NCBI GenBank assembly: GCA_022800935.1 | Contig: JAAWRH010000024.1 | Coordinates: 1-58,300 of the forward strand | Reading direction: 5' to 3' | DNA length: 58,300 nucleotides | Source of the DNA: Oscillospiraceae bacterium | GTDB lineage: Bacteria; Bacillota; Clostridia; Oscillospirales; Ruminococcaceae | Notes under the pieces: generated by a model | Seen by the model: the letters and a program-made list of their open reading frames with translations, nothing else | What the model was told of the DNA's origin: nothing | Database searches by the model: none | Position numbers and translations under genes: made by a program | Shown here: in pieces, positions 7,901 through 18,164 of the stretch | Position numbering within the stretch: position 1 is the first letter of the stretch | Layout of the letters: each line of letters opens with the position of its first letter

Positions 7901-8677
7901 TTAAATCACCTGAAACAAAAGCGTCATCAACCCATAAATCACCGGCTGATGGACCAGATAAACCAAAATGGTATGCCGCCCCATCGCCGCCAGGGCTGGA
8001 ATATGGGTCCGGTATACAAACTCAGGCATCCTTCCGCCCCTCCAGCTTCTCCCCCAGAACACCCCTGTCAGGAACAGGAAAAACCAGGGCAGCAGCGGAT
8101 AATAGTCCGAGGAAAAGAATTCCGCATTGTGGAACCCCAGCGGAAACAGCAGATTGCCTTGGAACAGAACGCCGGGCAGCTCCAGCGTCAGGGCCCCTAT
8201 CCCGATTCTCCCGGAATAAACCGGAAAGGTGCATACAAATAGGAAGAGTGAGCCAATAACCCCCGGCCATAAGGGGATTTTCTCCAGAACCGGCATTAAC
8301 AGGGCCGCCAGCATCATAGAAACCCCCAGGAAGTGGAGCACTCCGAACAGAATCAGCTGATCGGGCATCACCAGGGCGGTGACACCGGTCATGACCATGG
8401 CCAGCCCAAAGGTCACAACCCCCCGCTTCAGGTTGCTGCGGGAATAGGAACAGGCGATACCGGAAATAAGGATAAAGCTGTACCCAATGAACCTTTGCAG
8501 CAGGACATACGCCGGGGAGGAATACAGGGGAAGCGGTACGCCGAACATGGCGTACAGGTCATAGCAGGTGTGGTATACCAGCATACACACCAAGGCAAGG
8601 CCGCGCCATTCGTCCAGCAGGCCCGCACGGCGGCGTTTCGGCGGCCCCAGGGGAATTCCCTTGAAGCGCTTTTCCAT
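7901..8677 (-). CDS. Membrane acyltransferase, HGSNAT-catalytic/DUF1624 type
   Basis: A 258-aa multi-helix membrane protein. The N-terminal region LLDEWRGLALVCMLVYHTCY carries the D-x-x-R-G-x-A motif and the membrane histidine typical of the PF07786 family. Relatives include heparan-alpha-glucosaminide N-acetyltransferase, which moves acetyl groups across a membrane onto sugars. The substrate in this bacterium is unknown. The start has AAGGAGGG eight bases upstream. It lies 27 nt after the DUF4358 lipoprotein gene, and both are probably read from the consensus promoter at 9323-9350. Confidence 0.8.
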   Translation of the reverse strand: MEKRFKGIPLGPPKRRRAGLLDEWRGLALVCMLVYHTCYDLYAMFGVPLPLYSSPAYVLLQRFIGYSFILISGIACSYSRSNLKRGVVTFGLAMVMTGVTALVMPDQLILFGVLHFLGVSMMLAALLMPVLEKIPLWPGVIGSLFLFVCTFPVYSGRIGIGALTLELPGVLFQGNLLFPLGFHNAEFFSSDYYPLLPWFFLFLTGVFWGRSWRGGRMPEFVYRTHIPALAAMGRHTILVYLVHQPVIYGLMTLLFQVI

Positions 8678-8704
8678 TGGCTTGTCCCTCCTTACCGGTT
8701 CCCG

Positions 8705-9262
8705 TCAATAGCCTGTGGGAATAATGGGCTTGAGCAGCTCCATCGCATGCTCCTCATCGGACATCATCAGCAGGACCACATAGTTCCCCACCTCCACCAC
8801 TTCGGCGGACTGGGCGATGGACAGCGCGTCGTAAACGTCGTACTGCTCAAACTCCTCTACCCGGCGCAGGCGCAGGTCCTCCAGCTCCCGCTTCAGCTCA
8901 TAAAGGCGGTCCGAGGCCGGTTTTATCACATAGAGGTCCGCCAATCCAAAGGAGCCGCTGGAATACCGGATGTAGGCATCGTCTATATTGGAAGGGCTGA
9001 GCCTTAAAACTTCTTCTATCTCGGTTTCGGTGGGTGTGGTGATACTGTCCCGCAGCAGCTCCGGAGCATCCTTGTATATCTCCTCCAGCACCTTTTCCAT
9101 GGCGGGCGGGTCAATGTAATACTCCCCGGAAAGGTCAGGCCCCTGGGAGGATGAGCTGCTCTGGACCTCCTCCTGGCCGCTCCGTCCGCTGCATCCGGGG
9201 AACAGGCAGAGCAGCAGCGCTGCCGCAGCCCAAAAGAACACTTTTTGGATTTTCCCTTTCAT
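8705..9262 (-). CDS. DUF4358-type lipoprotein
   Basis: A 185-aa protein with a signal peptide and lipobox LFPGC, a serine-rich linker, and then a compact domain containing the YVVLLMMSDEE-type strand seen in DUF4358 proteins. These are common small lipoproteins of Clostridia and their function is not established. The gene is the first of a two-gene unit with the acyltransferase. A GGGGTG site precedes ATG, and a TTGACA/TATAAT promoter lies about 60 nt upstream. Confidence 0.7.
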   Translation of the reverse strand: MKGKIQKVFFWAAAALLLCLFPGCSGRSGQEEVQSSSSSQGPDLSGEYYIDPPAMEKVLEEIYKDAPELLRDSITTPTETEIEEVLRLSPSNIDDAYIRYSSGSFGLADLYVIKPASDRLYELKRELEDLRLRRVEEFEQYDVYDALSIAQSAEVVEVGNYVVLLMMSDEEHAMELLKPIIPTGY

Positions 9263-9322
9263 GTTATCACCCCATGTTCCTTGTTGTACATCTCTTCTGG
9301 CTGAAATACTCCTACCTTTAAA

Positions 9323-9350
9323 ATTATAACGATAATTCCCAAACTGTCAA
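9323..9350 (-). promoter_or_regulatory. Consensus SigA promoter for the DUF4358-acyltransferase unit
   Basis: On the minus strand a perfect TTGACA (9345-9350) and a perfect TATAAT (9323-9328) are 16 bp apart, about 60 nt before the lipoprotein start. The rest of the 9263-9618 gap is AT-rich and holds no gene. Confidence 0.8.
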
Positions 9351-9504
9351 GAAATGTGGTCAAAATTTACAGAAGCGACGCGAAAAAGGGCCAGTATTCC
9401 AATTTATTCCACATATATGCTATATCCTTTTGATTCTTATATAGCGTATGTGTCAAAATTCTTGTATTATTTTCATTTTATCTATTTTATAACGGTATAT
9501 TTTA

Positions 9505-9513
9505 TGATACAAT
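9505..9513 (+). promoter_or_regulatory. Possible extended -10 promoter of the NERD-like gene
   Basis: TGATACAAT resembles an extended -10 element, with no convincing -35. It is about 105 nt upstream of the plus-strand gene at 9619. Confidence 0.35.
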
Positions 9514-9618
9514 GGGAATAGCATCTTTCAATGGAGCTTTGCCGCTATCAAGCAAGGGGTACGGCTCCCCTTCCGGCAGGGCTCCCATATCTATAATAGT
9601 TTAGGAATGGTGTGAAAC

Positions 9619-10278
9619 ATGGATAACGACGCAATGACCTGGGTACTGTACGCTGCTATGCTGGCAGTACTTCTGACCCCCACAGTAATTCTGACCGTCC
9701 TCTATCTTACGCGTATACGCAAAAAGCGTCCCGCCTATTACGGCAAAAAGGTGAGCTCCATTCTGCGCAAGTACGGCGGCATCCGCCGCTTTAGGGTAAT
9801 TGACCACCTCCAATTGGACAATAGAAAGGAGGTTGTGGTGATTCCCCATCTGCTGATTGGGTATTTTGGGCTGCTTCTGGTGTCCACCCTGGACCGCCGG
9901 GGCTCCTACTTCGGGGACGCCAAGTCCGCCAGATGGATTTTTGACGATTCCAAATACAAGGAGGATATCCCAAACCCCTATCAGGAAAACCAGCAGGCCA
10001 TCCTGCAAATCCGCAGCCTGCTTTCCAAAAACAAGGTCTACAACGTGCCTATCCAGCAGCTGATCGTCTATGATTCCTACGCCAAAAAGAGCAGCTGCTT
10101 TGTCGGCAGCGATGTGCCGGTCCTGCGCCTGAACAAGCTCAAGGGATACCTGCAAAAGGCCATGTTCGACAAGGACAACGGCCTGGATGTGGAGAAGATA
10201 TACAATCTTCTTCTGGAATCCGGCGCGCTGATAGACCCGCCTGTCCTGAAACCCCCTGCCAAGTCCAGAAAAAAGTGA
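9619..10278 (+). CDS. Membrane-anchored NERD-like domain protein
   Basis: A 219-aa protein with an N-terminal transmembrane helix (about residues 8-32), a basic stop-transfer segment and a domain resembling the nuclease-related (NERD) fold. Visible traits are a beta-strand core around IGYFGLLLVS, DRRGSYFGD with a following tryptophan, and the NPYQENQQAI stretch that mirrors the N-P-x-x-Q motif of NERD proteins. The basic tail ends in KSRKK. Family members are suspected to act on nucleic acids, but the canonical E-x-K catalytic pair is not obvious here, so activity is doubtful. It precedes an SPFH-domain gene by 90 nt on the same strand. Confidence 0.55.
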   Translation: MDNDAMTWVLYAAMLAVLLTPTVILTVLYLTRIRKKRPAYYGKKVSSILRKYGGIRRFRVIDHLQLDNRKEVVVIPHLLIGYFGLLLVSTLDRRGSYFGDAKSARWIFDDSKYKEDIPNPYQENQQAILQIRSLLSKNKVYNVPIQQLIVYDSYAKKSSCFVGSDVPVLRLNKLKGYLQKAMFDKDNGLDVEKIYNLLLESGALIDPPVLKPPAKSRKK

Positions 10279-10368
10279 TCCTGCTTCCGTGGCCCCTTTG
10301 GCAGACGAGGGACATTTGAATCAAGAATCGCAAACCAACGACCTGCCATGTTTAGGAGGATGATAATC

Positions 10369-11301
10369 ATGAGTATGAACCAGAACGGCCCCATTGATAT
10401 GGATAAGAGAAAAAAACAGAAGGGTATCACCGGCATTGTTATCCTGATTGCGGTGCTGGCGCTGGCCGCGGTTCTCTCCCTGACCAGCTTTGTCACGGTA
10501 TCGGAGGGATACATCGGCGTCAAATACCGGTTCGGCAAAATCGTGGCCGACAACCTACAGCCCGGCCTGAACTTTAAAATCCCCATCATCGAAACGGTGG
10601 TGCGGGTAGACGTGCGGGAACAGATTTATGAAGCCGACACCAACGCCTACACCAAGGACACCCAGACGGTGGAGAATCTCCGCTTTAAGCTCAACTACTA
10701 CTATGACCAGGCCAAGCTCTCTGAGCTTATCCGCAATGTGGGCATCAACAATGTGGAGAGCAAGCTGATCATTCCCCAGGTCCTTTCCATCACCAAAAAC
10801 GAGATTGGCCAGTTCAAGGCCGAGGAGCTGATCCAGAACCGCACCGTCGTGCAGGAGAACATCGAGGACAAGGTCTCCGACAGCCTGGCCCTCAACGGCA
10901 TTGTGGTGGCCTCCTTCGCGCTGGAGGACGTGGACTTTGAGGACGGCTTTGAAGAGGCGGTCCGCGCCAAGGTGGTGGCGGAGCAGGACGCCCTGAAGAT
11001 GCAGAACAAAACCAAGGAGGCGGAGGAAAAGGCCCGCCAGACGGTTATCTCCGCCCAGGCCCAGGCAGACAGCCAGCGCATTGAGGCAGAGGCCCAGGCA
11101 TACAGCATCCAGGTGGTGCAGGAGCAGCTTGTCAACTCGCCCCAATACATTGAATACGAGAAGATACAGAAGTGGAACGGGCAGTTCCCCCAGGCAATGG
11201 GTGAAAATATCAATCCTTTTATCGCCCTAGACGGAAGCGGCGCATCTTCCACTGGAAATCAAAGGTCGGCGGCAGCACCATCGACCACACCGGAGGAATA
11301 A
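10369..11301 (+). CDS. SPFH/band-7 (prohibitin-like) membrane protein
   Basis: A 310-aa protein with a short basic N-terminus, one transmembrane helix (about residues 22-45) and an SPFH domain beginning FVTVSEGYIGVKYRFGKI. A long charged coiled coil (AEEKARQTVISAQAQADSQR) and a small, serine/glycine-rich tail follow. SPFH proteins assemble into ring-like scaffolds that organise membrane microdomains and partner proteases. The partner here is unknown; the NERD-like neighbour is a candidate. The start at 10369 is chosen because AGGAGG lies nine bases upstream; the earlier ATG at 10348 precedes this site. Confidence 0.88.
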   Translation: MSMNQNGPIDMDKRKKQKGITGIVILIAVLALAAVLSLTSFVTVSEGYIGVKYRFGKIVADNLQPGLNFKIPIIETVVRVDVREQIYEADTNAYTKDTQTVENLRFKLNYYYDQAKLSELIRNVGINNVESKLIIPQVLSITKNEIGQFKAEELIQNRTVVQENIEDKVSDSLALNGIVVASFALEDVDFEDGFEEAVRAKVVAEQDALKMQNKTKEAEEKARQTVISAQAQADSQRIEAEAQAYSIQVVQEQLVNSPQYIEYEKIQKWNGQFPQAMGENINPFIALDGSGASSTGNQRSAAAPSTTPEE

Positions 11302-11332
11302 CCATTCCAAATTGACGCCTGTAACAAGCGAT

Positions 11333-11379
11333 AAAAACGTGTCCCAAGACCACAAATGTGGGTTTTGGGGCACGTTTTT
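11333..11379 (+). terminator. Terminator after the SPFH gene
   Basis: A long stem AAAAACGTG...CACGTTTTT with inner TCCCAA/TTGGGG pairing, 32 nt after the stop codon. The flanking A and T runs suggest bidirectional function. Confidence 0.8.
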
Positions 11380-11452
11380 GTAATTTAGTCATCACTTTAA
11401 CCGCCGCAGAGTATGATTAAAGTGACAATGAAAAAAATCTGATTGCAGGTCC

Positions 11453-12625
11453 TCACCGCTCCTGCTCAAAGAGGTCCGGCGGCCCCTCAATCGGCAGCAT
11501 TCTGAGCAGATAGGTGCGCTCGTCAAAATCCTTTTCCCATGGAAGGGTTGCCCACAGTTCAGGGATTCCCTCCTTATAGGGCAGGAAAAACCAGGCCCTC
11601 GTCCCATTCCCTGCCCTGAAATCCACGCCCATTTCGCCATCCTCCAGCTTTATGAGGGCATATATACTGGGCAGTCCCATTCCGCCCGCCTGGTTCTCCG
11701 CCATCTCCGGGTCATAGGAAAAGAAGGGAATCAGTACCTTTTCCGCCTCCTCCTTCATACGCCCGATGCCGTCGTCTGTCACCGTCACCCAAATCTTGCT
11801 GTCCCGGTACTCCGCCTCCAGATGTACCCGGCTCCCCCTGGCATAGCGGAAGGCGTTTGCCGCCAGCTCCTCCACCGCCTCCTTTAGCAGATTCATATTG
11901 CATAAGACGCTTCGCTCCTCCGGAAGGGTGTAGGTGAAAGGCGTTTCTATTTTTTTACCGGTCTGTTCCAGCCTCTGACACAGCGTCCTCAGTTCCGCCG
12001 CAACGTTCTTTCTCATGGGTTTGCTGGAGTGGATGCCGTGCTCCGCGTCTACCATCCTACAAAAATCCTTTGTAACCCGTTCTATCCCCCAGGTCTCTTC
12101 GGAAATACACTTCAGCGACTCGCAGATGTCTGGGGGCAGATCCTTCATCTGGGACATTTTTTTCAGATTCACATAAATCTGGGTAATTCTTTCCATCATA
12201 TAGCTTTGGAAGCCGCCGCCGTATTTAAGCTCCTCCGGTGAAACCGACTGCTTGGCAAGGGCATCCCGTATCACCAGCTGCATGCCGCAGAAGTCCCCTT
12301 CATCCATGTCCAGCAGGAAAAGACGTCCGCGCAGCTTACCGTTCCGTTTCTTGTCTATCCCGTCCTGCTCCAGCCTTAATGTCAGGCTAGCCTCCCGGCT
12401 CTTCTTCAGCGCCTCCATCTTCTTTTCTGAGAAATATCCCAGCCGCCGGAGCTCCTCCTTCAGCTCCCCGTCGTTGGGGAACAGCTTCCCGAAGGCGGCA
12501 TTTTTCCACCGAACCGCCATGCTCCGGTCCAGAATGGCGACAGGGACCGGACTGTTTGCATATTTTCGGCTGACTGCCTCAATCCTTTCGTCCAGCTTCT
12601 GCCTCTCCTGTTCTTCCCTTGTCAT
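11453..12625 (-). CDS. Soluble histidine-kinase-like ATPase with PAS-like N-terminus
   Basis: A 390-aa protein without transmembrane segments. Residues about 20-130 look like a PAS-type sensor (SPVPVAILDRSMAVRWKNAA). The C-terminal half is a GHKL/HATPase_c domain with N box EAVEELAANAFRYA, G1 DDGIG and G2 GGMGLPS. The helical region between them lacks the usual F-x-H-E/D phospho-acceptor motif, so it may not autophosphorylate in the usual way. No response regulator is adjacent. ATG 12625 is chosen because it follows AAAGGAG; an upstream TTG at 12646 has no site. A role as an orphan kinase or ATP-binding regulator is inferred. Confidence 0.75.
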   Translation of the reverse strand: MTREEQERQKLDERIEAVSRKYANSPVPVAILDRSMAVRWKNAAFGKLFPNDGELKEELRRLGYFSEKKMEALKKSREASLTLRLEQDGIDKKRNGKLRGRLFLLDMDEGDFCGMQLVIRDALAKQSVSPEELKYGGGFQSYMMERITQIYVNLKKMSQMKDLPPDICESLKCISEETWGIERVTKDFCRMVDAEHGIHSSKPMRKNVAAELRTLCQRLEQTGKKIETPFTYTLPEERSVLCNMNLLKEAVEELAANAFRYARGSRVHLEAEYRDSKIWVTVTDDGIGRMKEEAEKVLIPFFSYDPEMAENQAGGMGLPSIYALIKLEDGEMGVDFRAGNGTRAWFFLPYKEGIPELWATLPWEKDFDERTYLLRMLPIEGPPDLFEQER

Positions 12626-14151
<1,526 letters not shown>

Positions 14152-14172
14152 GCCTCATTTTTGACCCTTACG

Positions 14173-14208
14173 GGCGCGTCTCACCATGGAGGTAGACGCG
14201 CCTTTTTT
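14173..14208 (+). terminator. Terminator after gap
   Basis: Perfect 9-bp GC-rich stem GGCGCGTCT/AGACGCGCC followed by six T, 22 nt after the gap stop. Confidence 0.9.
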
Positions 14209-14441
14209 ATAGAGTCCTGAGTCCTGAGTTCGGAGTCCTGCCCGCTCAGGCGGCGCGGTCCCCTTTTTATTCTCTCCACTTCTCCCCTGTGACAAAATTT
14301 TCGGGTCAGAAGTGTTATGATTATATATGGCTGAATATCATTTTGTGTTCTAATACGAAAGGGCACCCTTTGATATGAACAATATACACAATTCATTTCC
14401 TGTAAAATAAAGATAAATTAATTGATTTTACCAGTTTTCCC
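14209..14441. other. AT-rich intergenic stretch, no gene seen
   Basis: Contains three imperfect tandem copies of GAGTCCTGA (14213-14240), then AT-rich DNA with no supported reading frame before the glgB promoter. Confidence 0.4.
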
Positions 14442-14469
14442 TTGCAATAATCGAAAAATGTGATAAAAT
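14442..14469 (+). promoter_or_regulatory. Promoter of the glgBCD operon
   Basis: TTGCAA (14442-14447) and TAAAAT (14464-14469) are spaced by 16 bp. This implies a leader of about 135 nt whose middle part (14487-14560) is GC-rich and able to form short hairpins. Confidence 0.55.
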
Positions 14470-14612
14470 GAAAGTATCTAAAAATTTGAAGCGCGCAAAC
14501 CGGCTCCGCCGCGCGTGTTTCCAGGGCAGTTTCGCCTGGCGGGGTTTCCCGCGGACCGGGCATATGGCATCAGCTATGCCCTTCAGGAAGTGGAAAATAG
14601 GAGGTTAGCACC

Positions 14613-16835
14613 ATGGCAGAAAAAAAGGAAACAAAAGGCAATCTTCCCCTTTACCTGTTCCACCAGGGAACGAATTACAGGGCATATGAGCTGATGGGCT
14701 GCCACCCGGCAAAGCGGGGACGGGGCAGCGGGTATATCTTCCGCGTTTGGGCGCCCCACGCCAAAAGCGTCTCGGTGGTAGGGGATTTCAACAACTGGTC
14801 CAGGGATGTCAACCCGATGAAGCGCATCTCGGACGACGGCCTTTGGGAATGCTTTGTTTCCAAACTTGAGGAAATGGAAATCTATAAATACAGCATTGAA
14901 ACCCCGCAGGGAGATTTCCGCCTTAAGGCGGACCCCTATGCTTTCCATATGGAGACGCGTCCCGCCACCGCCTCAAAGACCTATGACATCAGCGGCTACG
15001 AGTGGCACGATCAGGAGTGGATTGCCCGGCGGGATTCCGCCAACCATCTCCGGGAGCCGATGAACATCTACGAGGTACATCTGGGCTCCTGGCGGACCTA
15101 CCCTGACGGACAGCCCTTCGACTATGTCAAGATAGCAGAGGAGCTTTCCGAGTATGTTTCAGATATGGGCTACACCCATGTGGAGCTGCTGCCCGTTACA
15201 GAATACCCCTTTGACGGCTCCTGGGGCTATCAGTGCTGCGGATACTTTGCCCCCACCTCCCGGTACGGCAGGCCGGAGGATTTTATGAAGTTTATGGACA
15301 TCATGCACCAAAAGGGCATTGGCGTGATTATGGACTGGGTTCCCGCCCACTTCCCCAAGGACGCTCACGGGCTGTATGAATTTGACGGGGACTTCTGCTA
15401 TGAATATCAGGACGTCCAGAAGCGGGAGCATCCCAAGTGGGGAACCTGCGAGTTTGACTATGGCCGCAACGAGGTGCAGTGCTTCCTGGTATCCAGCGCC
15501 ATGTTCTGGATTGACAAATACCATGTGGACGGCCTGCGGGTAGACGCGGTGGCCTCTATGCTCCGGCTGGACTACGAAAGGGAATCCTGGCAATGGAGCC
15601 CCAACCAGAACGGCGGCTTTGAAAACCTGGAGGCGGTTTCCTTTATTCAGAAGCTCAACTCCGCGGTGCTGACCCAGTTTAAGGGTGCGATGATGATTGC
15701 CGAGGAGTCCCACGCCTGGCCCAATGTCACCCGTCCGCCCCAAACCGGCGGCCTTGGCTTCAACTTCAAATGGAACATGGGCTGGATGAACGACACCCTC
15801 TCCTACCTGAAGCTGGACCCCATCTACCGCAGCTATCACCAGGATAAACTTACCTTCAGCCTATTTTATGCATTCAGTGAAAATTTTGTCCTTCCCATCT
15901 CCCACGACGAGGTCGTCCACGGAAAGTGCTCCCTCATCAACAAGATGCCCGGAGACTACTGGCAGAAATTCGCAGGCGTCCGGGGCTTCATGGGCTACAT
16001 GATGGCCCATCCCGGTAAAAAGCTGATGTTCATGGGGCAGGAGTATGGACAGTTTATTGAATGGAAGTTTGACAAAGAGCTGGACTGGCTGCTGCTGGGA
16101 TACGACAGCCACCGGCAGATGAAGGAATATGTCCGGCAGCTGAACCATCTGTACCTGGAGCACCCGGAGTTCTGGCAGGTTGACACCTCCTGGGAGGGCT
16201 TCCAGTGGATTTCCCACGACGACCACGCCAATTCGGTTGTGGCCTTCCGCCGCATCGACGAGAAGGGCGATGAAATTATCGCTGTCTGCAACTTTACCCC
16301 TCAAGTCATCGAAAGCTACCGCATCGGCGTTCCGGAGGCGGAGTCCTACCGGGAGGTCTTCAACTCCGACAGCACGGAGTTCGGCGGCAGCGGCGTGGTA
16401 AACGAAGGGGAGCTGAAAATACAAAAGGAGCCCATGCATGGGTTTGAGCAGTCCCTCTGTTTCCGTCTGCCTCCTCTGGGTGTAACCTTCTTTGTCCCCA
16501 AGGGACTGGTGAAGGCGAAAAAGCCCGCCGTGGAGGAGTCTGGGGAGATTGCCTCCTCCGCACTGCCGGAGGCATCCGTTTCCGAAAGCCCCAAGAAGGC
16601 GGAAAAGAAACCGAAAGACGCCAAGTCCGCTGGCAATGCCAAAAAGCCCGCTTCCAAGGCTGCCTCTGCCAAAACCGTCAAAAAGTCCGCGGCTAAGTCC
16701 CCCGTAAAGGCTGCGGAGGGAAAAAGGACAAAGGCGAAAAAGGCCGAGCCTGCCGATAAACCCAAGACCGCCCGCAAGCCCAGGACAAAGGCAGAGCAGC
16801 CAAAGGCTCCCAAGGAGCCGGGAGAGCCCGTTTAA
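14613..16835 (+). CDS. glgB: 1,4-alpha-glucan branching enzyme with Lys/Ala-rich tail
   Basis: A 740-aa GH13 enzyme that makes alpha-1,6 branches in glycogen. Order: N-terminal CBM48 (FRVWAPHAKSVSVVGDFNNW), then the catalytic barrel with DWVPAHFPKDAHGL (region I), DGLRVDAVASM (nucleophile Asp), MIAEES (acid/base Glu) and SHDEVVHGK (region IV), then the C-terminal beta domain. From about residue 633 the protein continues for about 105 residues as a Lys/Ala/Pro/Ser-rich low-complexity tail resembling histone H1, absent from ordinary branching enzymes of about 630 residues. GGAGG precedes ATG 14613. It is the first gene of glgB-glgC-glgD. Confidence 0.96.
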   Translation: MAEKKETKGNLPLYLFHQGTNYRAYELMGCHPAKRGRGSGYIFRVWAPHAKSVSVVGDFNNWSRDVNPMKRISDDGLWECFVSKLEEMEIYKYSIETPQGDFRLKADPYAFHMETRPATASKTYDISGYEWHDQEWIARRDSANHLREPMNIYEVHLGSWRTYPDGQPFDYVKIAEELSEYVSDMGYTHVELLPVTEYPFDGSWGYQCCGYFAPTSRYGRPEDFMKFMDIMHQKGIGVIMDWVPAHFPKDAHGLYEFDGDFCYEYQDVQKREHPKWGTCEFDYGRNEVQCFLVSSAMFWIDKYHVDGLRVDAVASMLRLDYERESWQWSPNQNGGFENLEAVSFIQKLNSAVLTQFKGAMMIAEESHAWPNVTRPPQTGGLGFNFKWNMGWMNDTLSYLKLDPIYRSYHQDKLTFSLFYAFSENFVLPISHDEVVHGKCSLINKMPGDYWQKFAGVRGFMGYMMAHPGKKLMFMGQEYGQFIEWKFDKELDWLLLGYDSHRQMKEYVRQLNHLYLEHPEFWQVDTSWEGFQWISHDDHANSVVAFRRIDEKGDEIIAVCNFTPQVIESYRIGVPEAESYREVFNSDSTEFGGSGVVNEGELKIQKEPMHGFEQSLCFRLPPLGVTFFVPKGLVKAKKPAVEESGEIASSALPEASVSESPKKAEKKPKDAKSAGNAKKPASKAASAKTVKKSAAKSPVKAAEGKRTKAKKAEPADKPKTARKPRTKAEQPKAPKEPGEPV

Positions 16836-16946
16836 GGCAATGCGGCGCAGCATCAAGGCAAACGCCTGTTTTTAAGGCGCTGACATAAATTTAGCATAGT
16901 GTTTTGCGGCTGCCGTGCCGAGGCACGCCGCGGGATGGAGGTTTGT

Positions 16947-18149
16947 ATGATTCGCAAAAAGGAATGGATATCCATGCTCCTGGCCGGGGGCCAGGGCAGC
17001 AGGCTTTACGCGCTCACCAGGAAGCTGGCAAAGCCTGCGGTTCCCTTTGGGGGCAAGTACCGCATTATCGATTTCCCCCTGTCCAACTGCATCAACTCCG
17101 GGATTGATACCGTCGGCGTATTGACCCAGTACCAGCCCTTGGTTCTCAACGAGTACCTGGGCAACGGCCAACCGTGGGACCTGGACCGGAACAACGGCGG
17201 CGTCTTCGCCCTTCCGCCCTACCAGAAGAGCTCCGGCTCCGACTGGTACAGCGGAACCGCCAACGCCATTTATCAGAACATTAACTTTATCGAGCGGTAT
17301 GACCCGGAATATGTGCTGATTCTCTCCGGCGACCATATCTATAAGATGGACTACTCCAAGATGCTGGCCTTCCACAAGGAGAAAAACGCCGACTGCACCA
17401 TCGCGGTTCTGGAGGTTCCCATGGAGGAGGCCCCCCGCTTCGGCATCATGAACGCCGACGAGGAGCACAGGGTCTTTGAATTTGAGGAAAAGCCCAAGCA
17501 CCCCAAGAGCAATCTGGCGTCCATGGGCATCTATATCTTCACCTGGAGCAAGCTGAAGAAATATCTGGAACAGGATGAGGCTGATCCCGATTCCTCCAAC
17601 GACTTCGGCAAAAACATCATCCCCACCATGCTGGCGGACCAGCAGAGAATGTACGCCTATGCCTTTGAGGGCTACTGGAAGGATGTGGGAACCATCGACA
17701 GCCTGTGGGAGGCAAACATGGACCTGCTCAATCCCAGCGACCCGCTGAAGCTGTATGATCCTTCCTGGAAAATCTATTCCCGCAACGCGGACATGCCCCC
17801 CCACTACATTTCCGAGACCGCCCATGTGCAGAACTCCATGATCTGCGAGGGCTGCCATGTGGAGGGCGAGGTTGACTTTTCCGTTCTCTTCCCCGGCGTG
17901 GTCGTGGAAGAAGGAGCAGTGGTACATGACAGCATCCTGATGCCCGGAACGGTGGTCAGGAAAAACGCAATCATTGAATACGCCATTATCGCGGAAAACG
18001 TAGTGGTGGAAGAGGGCGCAAAGGTCGGGGAACGCCCCGAAAATCTGGAAGACCGGTCCCAGTGGGGTGTTGCGACGGTGGGCGAGAACGTACATATCTC
18101 ACCCAAGGCGGTTGTCCCGCCCAAGGCCATGATCGAACAGGACGTATAG
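16947..18149 (+). CDS. glgC: Glucose-1-phosphate adenylyltransferase, catalytic-type subunit
   Basis: A 400-aa enzyme that makes ADP-glucose from ATP and glucose-1-phosphate, the committed step of glycogen synthesis. The nucleotide-binding motif [14 protein letters not shown], the substrate motif [15 protein letters not shown] and [10 protein letters not shown] are intact. A left-handed beta-helix follows from about residue 290. ATG 16947 is chosen because GGAGG lies five bases upstream; GTG 16899 and ATG 16935 would place the site inside the gene. It sits 111 nt after glgB and 15 nt before glgD. Confidence 0.97.
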   Translation: MIRKKEWISMLLAGGQGSRLYALTRKLAKPAVPFGGKYRIIDFPLSNCINSGIDTVGVLTQYQPLVLNEYLGNGQPWDLDRNNGGVFALPPYQKSSGSDWYSGTANAIYQNINFIERYDPEYVLILSGDHIYKMDYSKMLAFHKEKNADCTIAVLEVPMEEAPRFGIMNADEEHRVFEFEEKPKHPKSNLASMGIYIFTWSKLKKYLEQDEADPDSSNDFGKNIIPTMLADQQRMYAYAFEGYWKDVGTIDSLWEANMDLLNPSDPLKLYDPSWKIYSRNADMPPHYISETAHVQNSMICEGCHVEGEVDFSVLFPGVVVEEGAVVHDSILMPGTVVRKNAIIEYAIIAENVVVEEGAKVGERPENLEDRSQWGVATVGENVHISPKAVVPPKAMIEQDV

Positions 18150-18164
18150 TAGGAGGAGCCGACA

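Noticed and set aside
11392-11424. CACTTTAA/TTAAAGTG inverted repeat after the kinase-like gene
   Set aside because: Eight-bp arms with a long loop and no T run; too weak to call a terminator for the minus-strand gene.
14213-14240. Imperfect tandem GAGTCCTGA copies
   Set aside because: Only three short, imperfect copies without flanking structure; too little to call a functional repeat or CRISPR.
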